Source: Hyphomicrobium_B sp001006785 (lineage in GTDB: Bacteria; Pseudomonadota; Alphaproteobacteria; Rhizobiales; Hyphomicrobiaceae). Taken from it: a stretch of DNA of 64,000 bases. The stretch spans positions 930,001 through 994,000 of the forward strand of contig NZ_CDHO01000003.1 of the NCBI RefSeq assembly GCF_001006785.1. The letters are read 5' to 3'. The notes under the pieces are model-generated. The model made no database searches. It had not been told where the DNA came from and saw only the letters and a list, made by a program, of their open reading frames with translations. Shown in pieces: positions 41,592-52,045 of the stretch. Numbering within the stretch: the first letter of the stretch is position 1; every line of letters starts with the position of its first letter. Position numbers and translations under genes: made by a program.

Positions 41592-42884
41592 CTATTTCAA
41601 CTTTGCAACATAGAAACTCAGAAAAATATAAATCGAATATGCAATCGATTGAGCAATAGAGAGAAAGATCATCGATTGCATGAGGCTAAGGCCGAAAACC
41701 TGAGTCGCCGCCAACCAGCTTGCCAACGCCAGGAAAAGAGCGCCATCGAAAACATATTTGTATTGCATGCACTTCAGCACGATCAGGCTCCGGCTGAGCG
41801 GCGACGCTATGAATTGCAGGCAGATCGCCGGAACGAGATAGAGCCCGATCTCGCCGCTGAGCGCCCAGGTTCCATTGTAGAGATTCTGAGTGAGAAACCA
41901 GAACGCGACGGCCACCGCAGGCAGCAGCACAATGGCGAACAACGTCAATAGAGCAGCCGTCTGCGACAATTGCTTTACGATCACGGAGCGATCACGCTGA
42001 CGCGCCATCTGACCTTGGAATACGTCGCCGACCACCGTGCCGATCAGCGCGACCGGCAAGCCAAAGATCCGCTGAACCAGCCAGAACGCGCCACCAACTT
42101 CCGGACCATGCGTCAACAGCAAGATAACGGGCAAGCTCTCTGATTGTGCGAAATCGACGATGCTCGATGGCAGGGCAACCTTAGTGTAGTGGCCGTATCG
42201 GCGCAAAAGCGCAGCCTTCGCCTGCTTCACGAAGCGCCCGAGCGGCAAAACTTCCAATGGCTTACCGAGACGCCGCACGATGACGAGAATGCCGAGCACG
42301 CGCGCGGCGAGTTCCGTCACCAGAAGCATCAGGACGGACGGCAGGATCATCCCGAAAGCGATCTGCAGCACCTGCCGCGAAACCATCACGACATTTCGCG
42401 ACAGGTAGACATCGCGGTACGCCTGCTCGCGGATCCCCCATGACTGCTGGAAAATGCCGAGACCGATAGCAACGGCGATCGGCGCCGCCATCATCGCCTG
42501 GCCACGTTCGATGGCGAGAAGATTGTAGAGTTCGGAAGGCGCTAATAGAGCAACGGCGAACAGCGCTGCTCCCCACAGAAGGAGGAGGGTTGCAGCAAAC
42601 CGCATCAGCAGGTCCGCTATGCGCCGAGAATGCTCGTTGATGACGGCCCATTCGAGCCTCAGGCCGCCGTATCCGCCGACAAAATTGGCAACATAAAGGA
42701 CGACCGCGAGCTTGCCGAATTCGGCGGGCGTATAGAAGGCAATGGCAAGCGGCGTCAGCGCGAGAGAAATGGCGTAGCCGACGATCTGGATGCCTACACT
42801 TGCCGACAGCAGGCCGGCATTTTCCATGCGCAGAATTTTGCGGAGGCGTTGCATCATCGTGCTGGCGCGTGAACTCTTCGGCAA
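41592..42884 (-). CDS. Polysaccharide flippase (Wzx-like)
   Basis: A 430-residue membrane protein with about twelve hydrophobic segments, of the MATE/MOP flippase type. It would flip undecaprenyl-linked repeat units across the inner membrane. The start may be later: the Met-rich beginning has ATGs at 42884 and 42857 and a conserved-looking start at RMENAGLLSASVGIQ. The gene runs opposite to the asparagine-synthase-like gene, 204 bases away. Confidence 0.8.
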   Translation of the reverse strand: MPKSSRASTMMQRLRKILRMENAGLLSASVGIQIVGYAISLALTPLAIAFYTPAEFGKLAVVLYVANFVGGYGGLRLEWAVINEHSRRIADLLMRFAATLLLLWGAALFAVALLAPSELYNLLAIERGQAMMAAPIAVAIGLGIFQQSWGIREQAYRDVYLSRNVVMVSRQVLQIAFGMILPSVLMLLVTELAARVLGILVIVRRLGKPLEVLPLGRFVKQAKAALLRRYGHYTKVALPSSIVDFAQSESLPVILLLTHGPEVGGAFWLVQRIFGLPVALIGTVVGDVFQGQMARQRDRSVIVKQLSQTAALLTLFAIVLLPAVAVAFWFLTQNLYNGTWALSGEIGLYLVPAICLQFIASPLSRSLIVLKCMQYKYVFDGALFLALASWLAATQVFGLSLMQSMIFLSIAQSIAYSIYIFLSFYVAKLK

Positions 42885-43088
42885 CCCACCTTGCTTCTCC
42901 GATCGGAACTACGCGAGCCGCCGCTTAGCACTCTGGAGGCACGAATGCAATTCACCCGGCCGCATTGTCAGCAAAGCACGATTGGACGGCAAAAATGGCT
43001 TAGTCGGCGCGGGGTGGCGGGCGCCGCTTTCTTCAATTATGAGATGCGGCGGAGCGAGAGACGCGCGATCTGACGGGGGCGATAATCT

Positions 43089-44918
43089 ATGTGTGGGATT
43101 GCGGGCTTTATTCGCACCGATGGAGGCCCCGCGGAATTGGCCGTCGTACAGCGGATGACCGACGCAGTTCGTCACCGCGGCCCAAACGGAGCCGGGCATT
43201 TTATCGATGGGCCCGTTGCGCTCGGCCATCGTCGGCTCTCGGTGCTGGACCTGTCGGACGATGGTGCGCAGCCCATGCAATACGCCGACAGCGGGCTCGT
43301 CCTCACCTTCAATGGCGAGATTTATAATTATATCGAGATCCGGGAAGAGCTGCGCGCGCACGGCTATGCCTTTCACACTCAAACCGACTCGGAAGTGATC
43401 TTGGCGGCCTACTCGTGCTGGGGCGAAGACTGCGTCACGCGCTTCAACGGCATGTGGTCGTTCGCAATTCTGGACCGCCGGAAGAAGAAACTGTTCTGCT
43501 CGCGCGACCGGTTCGGCGTCAAACCGTTCTATTATCGAGTAGACGGCAAAGCCTTCGCTTTCAGTTCCGAGATCCGGCAGCTCTTGCCCTTCGGCGAAAG
43601 CACGGCGGCCGACATGGACGTCGTGCGCACGTATCTGGTGACGGACGCAAGCGAACTCGACGACGCAACGTTTTTCAAAGGCATTCGCCGCATGCCGGGC
43701 GGGCACAGCGGCGTCTACGATCTTGCCACCAACAAGTTCAGCATCCGCCGCTACTACGAGATCAAGCGGCGCGAGGAGATCTCGGCCCTGGGCATCGATG
43801 CCGCCATCAAGCGTTTCGGTGCGCTTCTGGAAGACGCGGTCCGGCTTCGAATGCGCTCGGATGTGAAGGTCGGCACCTGCCTCAGTGGAGGCATGGATTC
43901 TTCGACCGTCGCCACACTCGCATCTCGCCTCTACCGGCAATCGGCGGGCGGAGCCTTCGCCGCCATAACCGCTGTGAGCGAGCAGGAATCGAACAACGAG
44001 GCCCGTTACGCCGAGATGGTGGTGAAGGCCAGCGACCTCGATTGGCATCCGGTGAAGCCTGGCTATCGCGACTTCGCCGATACGCTCGACGCGGTCGTGC
44101 GCGCGCAGGAGGAGCCTTTCGGCAGTCCGTCATTGACGATGCAGTATTTCGTAATGAAGACGGCGCGCGACAACGGCATCACCGTGCTCCTTGATGGCCA
44201 GGGCGGCGACGAGACGTTGCTCGGCTACGAAAAGTACTACGCCGCCTACATCGCCTCCTCGTTCCGCCGCGAGGGCATCGGCGCGACCCTCGCAGCAATC
44301 CGCGCATCGGCCCGCAACAATTCTAAAATGGGGTCGGTCAACATGGCGAAATATCTCGTCGGCGGCATGGTCGCGCCGGCGCGTTACGCCTTCTATAAGC
44401 GGCGCCACCGCCATTTCACGCGGCACGCGGCGCGCCCGCCCCATCTCTCGGCGTTCGCGCGCAACTGCTTCGACAGCTTCGAACTGCAAAAGCTCGAGAT
44501 CGAATCGACTAACCTTCCGATCCTGCTGCGCTACGAGGACAAAAACTCGATGGCGCACAGCATCGAGGCACGGCTGCCCTTCCTCGACTACCGCCTGCTC
44601 GAGATGAGCTTGTCCTTGTCCGACACCTACAAGATCCGGGACGGCTGGTCGAAATGGATCCTTCGCAAGACGATGGAGACGCGGATGCCGGCCGAAATCG
44701 TGTGGCGCAAGAATAAATTTGGCTTTGAGGCTCCGGAAGACATCTGGCTGAGGACGCATGCGGCCGAGATTGAAAAAGTTGTGGCTGCCTCACCGCTCGT
44801 GCGCGAGCTGACCAACGCGTCGGCGCTGTCGAGCGCCATGAAGCGTCTGGACAAGCGCAGCCGCTGGCGCCTCTATAGCCTCGCGTTATGGGAAAAAGAG
44901 TTCAAGATTGCCGCTTGA
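43089..44918 (+). CDS. asnB: Asparagine synthase (glutamine-hydrolysing) homologue
   Basis: A 609-residue AsnB family protein. The N-terminal Cys2 (MCGIAGF) is the glutaminase nucleophile; RGPNGAG and the synthase motif SGGMDSSTVA are present. In polysaccharide clusters, such enzymes (for example WbpS) amidate the carboxyl group of an amino-uronic acid and do not make asparagine. The WbpA-type uronic acid pathway in the same locus supports that reading here, though asparagine synthesis cannot be excluded. Confidence 0.88.
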   Translation: MCGIAGFIRTDGGPAELAVVQRMTDAVRHRGPNGAGHFIDGPVALGHRRLSVLDLSDDGAQPMQYADSGLVLTFNGEIYNYIEIREELRAHGYAFHTQTDSEVILAAYSCWGEDCVTRFNGMWSFAILDRRKKKLFCSRDRFGVKPFYYRVDGKAFAFSSEIRQLLPFGESTAADMDVVRTYLVTDASELDDATFFKGIRRMPGGHSGVYDLATNKFSIRRYYEIKRREEISALGIDAAIKRFGALLEDAVRLRMRSDVKVGTCLSGGMDSSTVATLASRLYRQSAGGAFAAITAVSEQESNNEARYAEMVVKASDLDWHPVKPGYRDFADTLDAVVRAQEEPFGSPSLTMQYFVMKTARDNGITVLLDGQGGDETLLGYEKYYAAYIASSFRREGIGATLAAIRASARNNSKMGSVNMAKYLVGGMVAPARYAFYKRRHRHFTRHAARPPHLSAFARNCFDSFELQKLEIESTNLPILLRYEDKNSMAHSIEARLPFLDYRLLEMSLSLSDTYKIRDGWSKWILRKTMETRMPAEIVWRKNKFGFEAPEDIWLRTHAAEIEKVVAASPLVRELTNASALSSAMKRLDKRSRWRLYSLALWEKEFKIAA

Positions 44919-44966
44919 AATGCCAATTCGGCTCCAGCCTCCAGTCATCCGAAGGCGACACCAACC

Positions 44967-46070
44967 GTGAAGATCGCCCATCTCACATCGGTACATGCGC
45001 GCTTCGATACACGCATCTTCCTCAAACAGTGCCGTTCGCTGGCTGCGGCGGGCAACGAAGTTACGCTCGTTGTCGCAGATGGTCAGGGCGAGTCTAATCG
45101 TGATGGCGTCCAGATCATCGATATCGGAAAATCATACGGGCGGCGCGATAGAATGCTTGGTGCAACGCGCCGCGTCCTAAGGTGTGCGGTCGCGATTGAT
45201 GCCGACATTTATCATTTCCATGATCCGGAATTACTTCCGATCGGCCTCGCTCTGAAGCGGCGCGGAAAAAGAGTGATCTATGACGCGCATGAGGATTTGC
45301 CGGGGGACATCCTTTCTAAATCTTACATTCCCGCACCGCTACGTCATCCCATCGCGGCTGTGGCGAATCGAGTTCAGAACTTTGTCGGCCGAAAGATCGA
45401 TCGTGTTGTTACTGCGACTCCGGCCATCCGCGATAGCTTCACGCGCGTCGGCATTCCTGCCATCGACATCAACAATTTCCCCTTGCAGGGAGAACTTGAG
45501 GCAGAGATTGCCTGGAGCAACAAACAGAATGAAGCCTGTTATGTCGGCGGCATCGCAGAAATCCGGGGTATCCGGGAGGTAATTGCCGCAATGGCGATGA
45601 CCAAATCCGGCACACGGCTGAATATCGCCGGCACATTTCAAGAGCAGGAGCTTAAAATAGAAATGGAGGCGATGCCCGGCTGGTCAAGAGTTAACGCGCT
45701 TGGCTTCCTTTCGCGCGACGAGGTACGGGATACTCTTGGACGTTCCGTTGCGGGGATCGTTACGTTTCTTCCGTTGCCTAACCATATCGACGCTCAGCCA
45801 AACAAAATGTTCGAGTACATGTCGGCCGGAATCCCCGTTATCGCGTCGAACTTCCCTCTCTGGCGCGAGATCGTCGAAGGAAACGAGTGTGGTCTGTGCG
45901 TCGATCCCCTCGACCCGAAGGCAATCGCCGCTGCAATCGACCAACTGGTCGAAAATCCTTTGCGTGCGAAGCGGATGGGCGAGAATGGCCGTCGGGCAGT
46001 CGTCGAACGCTACAATTGGGCTAACGAAGAACGTAAGCTGTTGCAAATCTATGATGAAGTCGCGGCTTGA
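44967..46070 (+). CDS. Glycosyltransferase family 4
   Basis: A 367-residue GT-B fold transferase. It begins MKIAHLTSVHARFDTRIFLKQCRSL and has IYHFHDPELLPIG and YDAHEDLPGDIL, the catalytic-type segment with GLCVDPLDPKAIAAAI in the C-terminal nucleotide-sugar domain (EKE-like ANKMFEYMSAGIPVIAS). It lies 48 bases after the asparagine-synthase homologue and probably belongs to its transcript. The sugar and acceptor are unknown. Confidence 0.85.
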   Translation: MKIAHLTSVHARFDTRIFLKQCRSLAAAGNEVTLVVADGQGESNRDGVQIIDIGKSYGRRDRMLGATRRVLRCAVAIDADIYHFHDPELLPIGLALKRRGKRVIYDAHEDLPGDILSKSYIPAPLRHPIAAVANRVQNFVGRKIDRVVTATPAIRDSFTRVGIPAIDINNFPLQGELEAEIAWSNKQNEACYVGGIAEIRGIREVIAAMAMTKSGTRLNIAGTFQEQELKIEMEAMPGWSRVNALGFLSRDEVRDTLGRSVAGIVTFLPLPNHIDAQPNKMFEYMSAGIPVIASNFPLWREIVEGNECGLCVDPLDPKAIAAAIDQLVENPLRAKRMGENGRRAVVERYNWANEERKLLQIYDEVAA

Positions 46071-46102
46071 GCAGGTGACCTACGCAGCGTCATCCGGCGG
46101 GC

Positions 46103-47533
46103 TCAACCAACTCGAGACGCTCTTTCGTCATGCCATGCCCCGGCGATCAAGCCCAACGCAAACATTGAAAGGCGTCCGCCCCAGTACGCGGACATCAAAA
46201 GATCACAGCCGACAATCAAGAAGCAGCATAGAGCAAATGGATCGGACCCTCTTAGGCCTATGGTTCCGGCATAAGTTAGGATCACGATTGCAAGGATAAC
46301 GGCTATAAGTCCAGCCTCCGCAAACAGCTCCAGCAACACGTTGTGCGCCATAGGCGTGATGCTGTAATTCAAATTGCCATACCCCCACCCCAAGATAGGT
46401 CTCAGGTGGATGTGGCTGATCGCTGCCTTCCAAATATCAAGTCTGTTCACGCTGTCCTTTGCAAGTTTCTCGAAGTGCTTCTTGTCTTTAAAAAGTCCCT
46501 CGAGGATCTCTGGCGTGTATGCGGTGGCTTCGCGCACCTGATCTCGCTCACCGTCCGCCAGATCGACATCTTGCACTACAGCCGCATGTTCGTAGCCGGC
46601 GTCATTTGTTCCCTCGACAGTTTCCTCGCCGACGCTGCTTTTCTCTAAAGGCCCAGCGTCCACTGGACGAGGTGCAGCATCGTCCTTGCCAGATTCCGTT
46701 GCTTGGCTGCTCGTTTGAGAGCGATCGAGCGAAACGGCGGACGCCGATGACCGGCTCGTTTTCTGCTCGTACCGTAATGCAACACCATAACCTTTGATGA
46801 CGATGCGGTTGAGACTCAACGGCGGGCCAACGACAGCTGAGTAAAGCCCGATCAGTGACAAGGACGCCAGCACCTGCACGCCGGCCGCCTTCACGTCATG
46901 TTGCAGAAACCACATAACGGCAACTGCCGCGCTGCCGAAGATGGCTGCCGTCACGTTGCCGCAGACCAGCGCTCCCGTAATTGAAGCGGCCAGTCCGAAA
47001 GGATTCTTCAGCGACGCGCTTGCGACCATCGAAAACGCCAACAGAAGTCCCGTCAGCTGATAGCTCGCGCCTCCGATCGCCGAAAAAGAAGTTGGATCTT
47101 TTAGACTCTGCAGCACGACAACAGCCGAAGCGGCAATTCCGACGCAAACGAGAAGCTTTTTGAGAGCGAGCCTTTCCGAGGGCTCCACGAAAATTGCATA
47201 TCCCGCCATTAGCGCGACCGAGCCGAAACTGAAGATTTCGGCGATCTTCCGAATTCCCCACGGGGCAAAATCCGGAATTAATCGCAATGCGAGAAAAACA
47301 TTGAGGAGGACGATCAAACCCACCAACGGCTGCACAATGCCCTGCAGCCTGACAACACGCAGGCTCAACGCGAGAGCCACGAAGCTCCCCATCAACACCG
47401 TCCAATCGACCGGTGACGGCACAGTCGTCTTGTAGAACCCCGAAAACAGGAACAACAATGTTAACGTAGGTAACACATATGAGGCCGCAGCCGAGCTCCG
47501 GAGCCGACGATACGGCGTCTGCACAAGCGTCAT
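46103..47533 (-). CDS. O-antigen polymerase/ligase-like membrane protein with an extra loop
   Basis: A 476-residue polytopic protein. The C-terminal signature RLDIWKAAISHIHLRPILGWGYG...AHNVLLELFAEAG is the Wzy_C pattern of O-antigen polymerases and ligases. Residues 255-345 form a hydrophilic, Ser/Asp/Glu-rich loop between the hydrophobic blocks, larger than usual. It likely acts as Wzy polymerase, since a WaaL-type ligase gene occurs at 58,354; the reverse is possible. Confidence 0.75.
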   Translation of the reverse strand: MTLVQTPYRRLRSSAAASYVLPTLTLLFLFSGFYKTTVPSPVDWTVLMGSFVALALSLRVVRLQGIVQPLVGLIVLLNVFLALRLIPDFAPWGIRKIAEIFSFGSVALMAGYAIFVEPSERLALKKLLVCVGIAASAVVVLQSLKDPTSFSAIGGASYQLTGLLLAFSMVASASLKNPFGLAASITGALVCGNVTAAIFGSAAVAVMWFLQHDVKAAGVQVLASLSLIGLYSAVVGPPLSLNRIVIKGYGVALRYEQKTSRSSASAVSLDRSQTSSQATESGKDDAAPRPVDAGPLEKSSVGEETVEGTNDAGYEHAAVVQDVDLADGERDQVREATAYTPEILEGLFKDKKHFEKLAKDSVNRLDIWKAAISHIHLRPILGWGYGNLNYSITPMAHNVLLELFAEAGLIAVILAIVILTYAGTIGLRGSDPFALCCFLIVGCDLLMSAYWGGRLSMFALGLIAGAWHDERASRVG

Positions 47534-48173
47534 CGATCTAGCACCGCGTCAAAAAATTAAGTATTGCCTTCTCAGCCGACGGCTACGCCGGCCTAGTCGA
47601 GTTCATCGACAACAAACCCCGGACCCATATCATATTGACGACGGTGCCGACATTCCTAACGTCGCTATCGTGACACAAATCGCGGGTCGGTCTTTTCCTG
47701 ATCGGCAACTATGTTGCGCATAATGGACTCGTTGCTTCCCGGCTATTTCGCTCCCCACCGCCGTAGGTCCCGACTGGCCGACTCCTAATCTGCTCCCGTA
47801 CTCCATTTATTTCTGTTCTGGGAAGCAACCGGCCTCCGATCACCGGGAAATACCTGCAATGGATTTTCTGCAGCTGAGTCCCATAAAATTGGGGCGCGAT
47901 GATAGCGCTGAGCCGTATGCTCTTGATCAGTCGCAAGACCACGAGATGGAAATCCGAACTGCATAGAGGATTGCACCCACTCTACCAAGGCGAGGCACTG
48001 CTACATCGCTTACTTATGACGTCGGCGAGCACGTGCAAAAGTAGAAACTTGGTACGCTTGAATCCATCGGCGACATTTGATGTGATGAGCATGGCAAGAC
48101 CCACGCTTGCATAATCAAATTTAGTCATGTACGAGCCAATTGCTCACTCCTCAATCAATTGGATCGTGTCGTG
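47534..48173. other. Divergent intergenic region
   Basis: About 640 bases between the leftward polymerase gene and the rightward wbpA operon. Expected to hold both promoters. I see no conserved coding sequence or strong inverted repeat. Confidence 0.4.
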
Positions 48174-49472
48174 ATGCCTAATAGCGTCGAAGGTGATATT
48201 GCGCTTATCGGTCTTGGCTATGTAGGCTTGCCACTTGCGGTCGAATTCGGAAAAAAGCGCCGAGTCCTCGGTTTCGATATCAACGCCGCGCGTGTCGAAG
48301 AGCTGCGCAATGGCATCGACCGGACACTCGAGGTCGAGCGCGAAGAATTAGCAAGCGCGCGTCATCTGACATTCACAAACGACGCCGCCGATCTCGCCAA
48401 CTGTCAGGTCTTCATCGTTACGGTGCCGACCCCGATCGACGATGCCAATCGGCCCGACCTGACACCACTCGTCAAGGCTTCGGAAATGATCGGCGCTGTG
48501 ATGCGCCGTGGCGCAACGGTCATCTACGAGTCGACCGTCTATCCCGGCGCGACGGAGGAAGTCTGCGTCCCTGCTCTGGCCCGAGCTTCTGGCCTCGTCT
48601 TCAATCGCGACTTTTTCTGCGGCTACAGTCCCGAGCGCATCAATCCGGCCGACAAGCAGCACAAGCTGCCGACGATCGTAAAAGTCACCAGCGGCTCGAC
48701 ACCTGAGGTCGCCGATCAGGTCGACGCCCTCTACGCCTCGATCATCACAGCCGGAACGCACAAAGCCAGCAGCATCAAGGTTGCCGAGGCATCGAAGGTA
48801 ATCGAGAACACGCAGCGCGATCTCAACATCGCTCTCATGAACGAACTCTCGGTTGTGTTTGCGCGCGTCGGCATCGATACCGCCGAAGTTCTGAAAGCCT
48901 CGTGCACAAAATGGAACTTCTTAAACTTCCGGCCCGGGCTGGTCGGAGGTCACTGCATCGGCGTTGATCCGTATTATCTCACGCACAAGGCCGAGCAGCT
49001 CGGCTACATTCCGCAGGTCGTGCTCGCGGGACGCCGGATCAATGACAACATGGGCCGCTATGTTGCACGCAATACCGTCAAGCTCATGCTGAAAAACGGC
49101 ATCGATGTCCCGCGCAGCCGCATTGGCGTGATGGGCATCACGTTCAAGGAAAACTGCCCTGATACGCGCAACTCGAAAGTTGTCGACTTGGCGCGGGAGC
49201 TGGCTGAACACGGGGCGGAAATCGTCGTCGAGGATCCGCTCGCCGATCCGGACGAGGTGAGCCACGAATACGGCATCAAACTGAGCAAGGTCTCGAGCGA
49301 ACATCCGGTCGATGCACTTGTCATCGCCGTGGGACACGACAGCTACCGCAGCTTGACGACTGACGAGATCAAGAGCCGGTTGCGCGGTTCGGCGCCGGTC
49401 GTCGCTGACGTGAAGAGCCTCTTCGACCGACACGCCCTTGCCGCGCGCGGCATCACCGTGTTTCGACTCTGA
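48174..49472 (+). CDS. wbpA: UDP-N-acetyl-glucosamine/galactosamine C6-dehydrogenase (WbpA/TviB-like)
   Basis: A 432-residue nucleotide-sugar dehydrogenase. The N-terminal NAD site IALIGLGYVGLPLAVEFG, the catalytic Cys region GLVGGHCIGVDPYYLTHKA and GITFKENCPDTRNSKVVDL match the WbpA/TviB group, which oxidises UDP-HexNAc to the uronic acid. I use the ATG at 48174; a GTG at 48171 and TTG at 48159 are in frame. It would supply UDP-GlcNAcA to the WbpB-E-D-I steps encoded downstream and nearby. Confidence 0.92.
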   Translation: MPNSVEGDIALIGLGYVGLPLAVEFGKKRRVLGFDINAARVEELRNGIDRTLEVEREELASARHLTFTNDAADLANCQVFIVTVPTPIDDANRPDLTPLVKASEMIGAVMRRGATVIYESTVYPGATEEVCVPALARASGLVFNRDFFCGYSPERINPADKQHKLPTIVKVTSGSTPEVADQVDALYASIITAGTHKASSIKVAEASKVIENTQRDLNIALMNELSVVFARVGIDTAEVLKASCTKWNFLNFRPGLVGGHCIGVDPYYLTHKAEQLGYIPQVVLAGRRINDNMGRYVARNTVKLMLKNGIDVPRSRIGVMGITFKENCPDTRNSKVVDLARELAEHGAEIVVEDPLADPDEVSHEYGIKLSKVSSEHPVDALVIAVGHDSYRSLTTDEIKSRLRGSAPVVADVKSLFDRHALAARGITVFRL

Positions 49473-49647
49473 TGTCGCGAATTGAAAGATCTGAGGCGCG
49501 CGAAGCGCGTAAACGTCGACACGATCGCAGGCGCCTGGAAATTATGGGCGTCACGCGTAGGATTGCTCCAGAACATTTGCTCACGACCCCGCCGTCGAAT
49601 AACAAGACCCTAATTCATCACTCGAGCTTCGCAGCAGGATTGACACG

Positions 49648-50697
49648 ATGACGGCGATCACAGACCGAAAGGTTCGTTTTGCACTCGTTGGATGCGGACG
49701 CATTGCAAACAATCATATCGGCGCGATCAAATCGCATAGCGAGCGATGCGAGATTGTCGATGTCTGCGACGTGTCGCCTGAGACGCTCAAAGCCGCTACG
49801 GAAGCGACAGGCGCGAACGGGCATGCCAACTTGGCTGATATGTTAGCCAAAACCGACGCCGATTGCATCGTGCTCACGACGCCCAGCGGCCTGCATTCCT
49901 CACAGGCGATCCAATGCGCGCGGGCCGGCTTCAACGTTCTGACGGAGAAGCCAATGGCAACGCGGTGGAGCGACGGCCTCGCGATGGTCGAGGCGTGCGA
50001 TAACGCCGGCGTCAAACTTCTGGTCGTCAAACAAAATCGCCGCAATGCCACGCTTCAGCTTTTGAAAAAGGCGATCGAAACGCGCCGCTTCGGCCGTATC
50101 TATTCCGTATCCATCAATGTCTTTTGGGCTCGACCTCAGGAATACTATGACAGCGCTAAATGGCGCGGAACGTGGGAATTCGACGGCGGCGCATTTATGA
50201 ATCAGGCCAGCCACTACATTGACTTGCTTCATTGGTTGATCGGTCCCGTCGAAAGCGTCATGGCTTACACCGGCACCCTTGCCCGCGACATCGAGGTCGA
50301 AGACTCGGGCGTCGCCGCCCTCCGCTGGCGCAACGGCGCCATCGGCACGTTGAACGTCACGATGCTGACGTACCCCAAGAACTTCGAAGGATCGATCACG
50401 ATCCTCGGCGAAAAGGGCTCCGTGCGCATCGGCGGCGTCGCCGTCAACGAAATTCAACATTGGGAATTTGCAGACAAGCAAGCCGAGGACGACGAAGTCC
50501 GGCAAGCCAGCTACGCAACGACGAGCGTCTATGGTTTCGGCCACCCGCTCTACTACGATAACGTCATCAAGGTGCTGCGAGACGAAGCTGTACCGGAAAC
50601 AGACGGGCGCGAAGGGCTGAAATCTCTCGAGCTGTTGATCGCGCTTTATCGCTCGGCGAGGGACGGCCGGCGCGTCGCGCTTCCGTTGGAATACTGA
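49648..50697 (+). CDS. wbpB: WbpB/WlbA-type nucleotide-sugar 3-dehydrogenase
   Basis: A 349-residue Gfo/Idh/MocA oxidoreductase. FALVGCGRIANNHIGAI is the NAD site and VLTEKPMA the conserved Lys region; WEFDGGAFMNQASHYIDLLHWLIGP holds the catalytic His region. It resembles WbpB/WlbA, which oxidises UDP-GlcNAcA at C3. The aminotransferase gene follows 45 bases later. Confidence 0.88.
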   Translation: MTAITDRKVRFALVGCGRIANNHIGAIKSHSERCEIVDVCDVSPETLKAATEATGANGHANLADMLAKTDADCIVLTTPSGLHSSQAIQCARAGFNVLTEKPMATRWSDGLAMVEACDNAGVKLLVVKQNRRNATLQLLKKAIETRRFGRIYSVSINVFWARPQEYYDSAKWRGTWEFDGGAFMNQASHYIDLLHWLIGPVESVMAYTGTLARDIEVEDSGVAALRWRNGAIGTLNVTMLTYPKNFEGSITILGEKGSVRIGGVAVNEIQHWEFADKQAEDDEVRQASYATTSVYGFGHPLYYDNVIKVLRDEAVPETDGREGLKSLELLIALYRSARDGRRVALPLEY

Positions 50698-50742
50698 CAG
50701 GCGAGCAAATCATACCAGCCGCGCTGAACAGGTAAGAACGAT

Positions 50743-51921
50743 ATGCAGTTCATCGACCTCAAGACCCAACAAGCCGCGATCAAAGCGAACCTCGAACGCC
50801 GCATCCACGACGTTCTTTCGCACGGCCAGTACATCATGGGCGCTGAAGTCGCGGAGCTCGAAAAGACGCTCGCCGATTATGTTAGCGCGCGCCATTGCAT
50901 TAGCGTCGCGAGCGGCACCGAAGCACTACTGATCGCGCTCATGGCCTTCGGAGTGGGCCCGGGAGACGAGGTCATCACGGCTCCGTTCACGTTCGTCGCC
51001 ACCGCCGAGGTCATCGTCCTGCTCGGTGCCAAGCCGGTCTTCGTCGACGTCGAACCGGCCACGGCGAACATCAACGCAGCGAGCATTGCCAGCAAGATTT
51101 CATCGCGCACCAAGGCCATTATCCCAGTCAGCCTGTACGGTCAGGTCGCCGATATCGATGAAATCAACGCCGTCGCGGCAACTCACGGAAACATTCCGGT
51201 GATCGAGGACGGTGCCCAAAGCTTCGGCGCTACCTACCGCGGACGTAAAAGTTGTGGCCTATCGACGTTCGGTGCCACGAGCTTTTTTCCGTCGAAGCCT
51301 CTTGGATGCTACGGCGACGGCGGCGCCCTGTTCACGAACGATGACGCCTTGGCGACCGCCGCGCGCGAGATCCGTACACATGGCCAGAGCAAGCGCTATG
51401 TGCACACGCGCATCGGCGTCGGAGGCCGCATGGACACGCTGCAATGCGCTATTCTCCTCGCGAAATGGCCACGCTTCGAGTGGGAGGTCGCGGAGCGCGA
51501 GCGGATCGGGCATCGCTACGGTACGCTTCTCGCGGAAGCCATCCCGAGTTTTCGTCCTCTCGAACCTGCGGACCTTCAAGCTCCTCTCGCCAGCGCTCGC
51601 GGGTTGAAGGTTTTGTCCGACCGAACCTCGGTACACGCGCAATACACGATACTCGTGCCGCATCGCGCCGAAGTGCAACAACGCCTCAACGCCGCCGGCA
51701 TCCCGACCGCCGTGCACTATCCAGTGCCGCTCAACGAACAGCCGGCCTATCGCGATCTTTGCAACGACGATCCGACGCCTGTTAGCGCATGGCTGGCACA
51801 GCACGTGATAAGCCTGCCGATGGGACCGGATCTATCGGAAGCCGACCAAAACACCGTCGTTGCGGGTCTACAGAACGTTCTAAGCGCCATGTCAGTCGAA
51901 AAAACAGCCGCCGCCCGGTGA
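50743..51921 (+). CDS. wbpE: WbpE/WlbC-type sugar aminotransferase
   Basis: A 392-residue DegT/DnrJ/EryC1/StrS aminotransferase. The start MQFIDLKTQQAAIKANLERRIHDVLSHGQYIMG, the PLP-binding Lys in SFFPSKPLGCYGDGGAL and the later ALLFTNDD-type segment match the family, with closest resemblance to WbpE. It would aminate the 3-keto sugar from WbpB to UDP-GlcNAc3NA. Between it and wbpD lies the propeller protein gene. Confidence 0.88.
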   Translation: MQFIDLKTQQAAIKANLERRIHDVLSHGQYIMGAEVAELEKTLADYVSARHCISVASGTEALLIALMAFGVGPGDEVITAPFTFVATAEVIVLLGAKPVFVDVEPATANINAASIASKISSRTKAIIPVSLYGQVADIDEINAVAATHGNIPVIEDGAQSFGATYRGRKSCGLSTFGATSFFPSKPLGCYGDGGALFTNDDALATAAREIRTHGQSKRYVHTRIGVGGRMDTLQCAILLAKWPRFEWEVAERERIGHRYGTLLAEAIPSFRPLEPADLQAPLASARGLKVLSDRTSVHAQYTILVPHRAEVQQRLNAAGIPTAVHYPVPLNEQPAYRDLCNDDPTPVSAWLAQHVISLPMGPDLSEADQNTVVAGLQNVLSAMSVEKTAAAR

Positions 51922-52045
51922 TCGTTGGACACCCGCTTACGACTCCGCACCTGCAAATCTGCCATACCTCGTGAGTTCAATACGAACTCGAACTACGGAG
52001 CGGAACGTTCTCCGTCGATTTAGATCGCAGTCGAGGGCAGCAACA

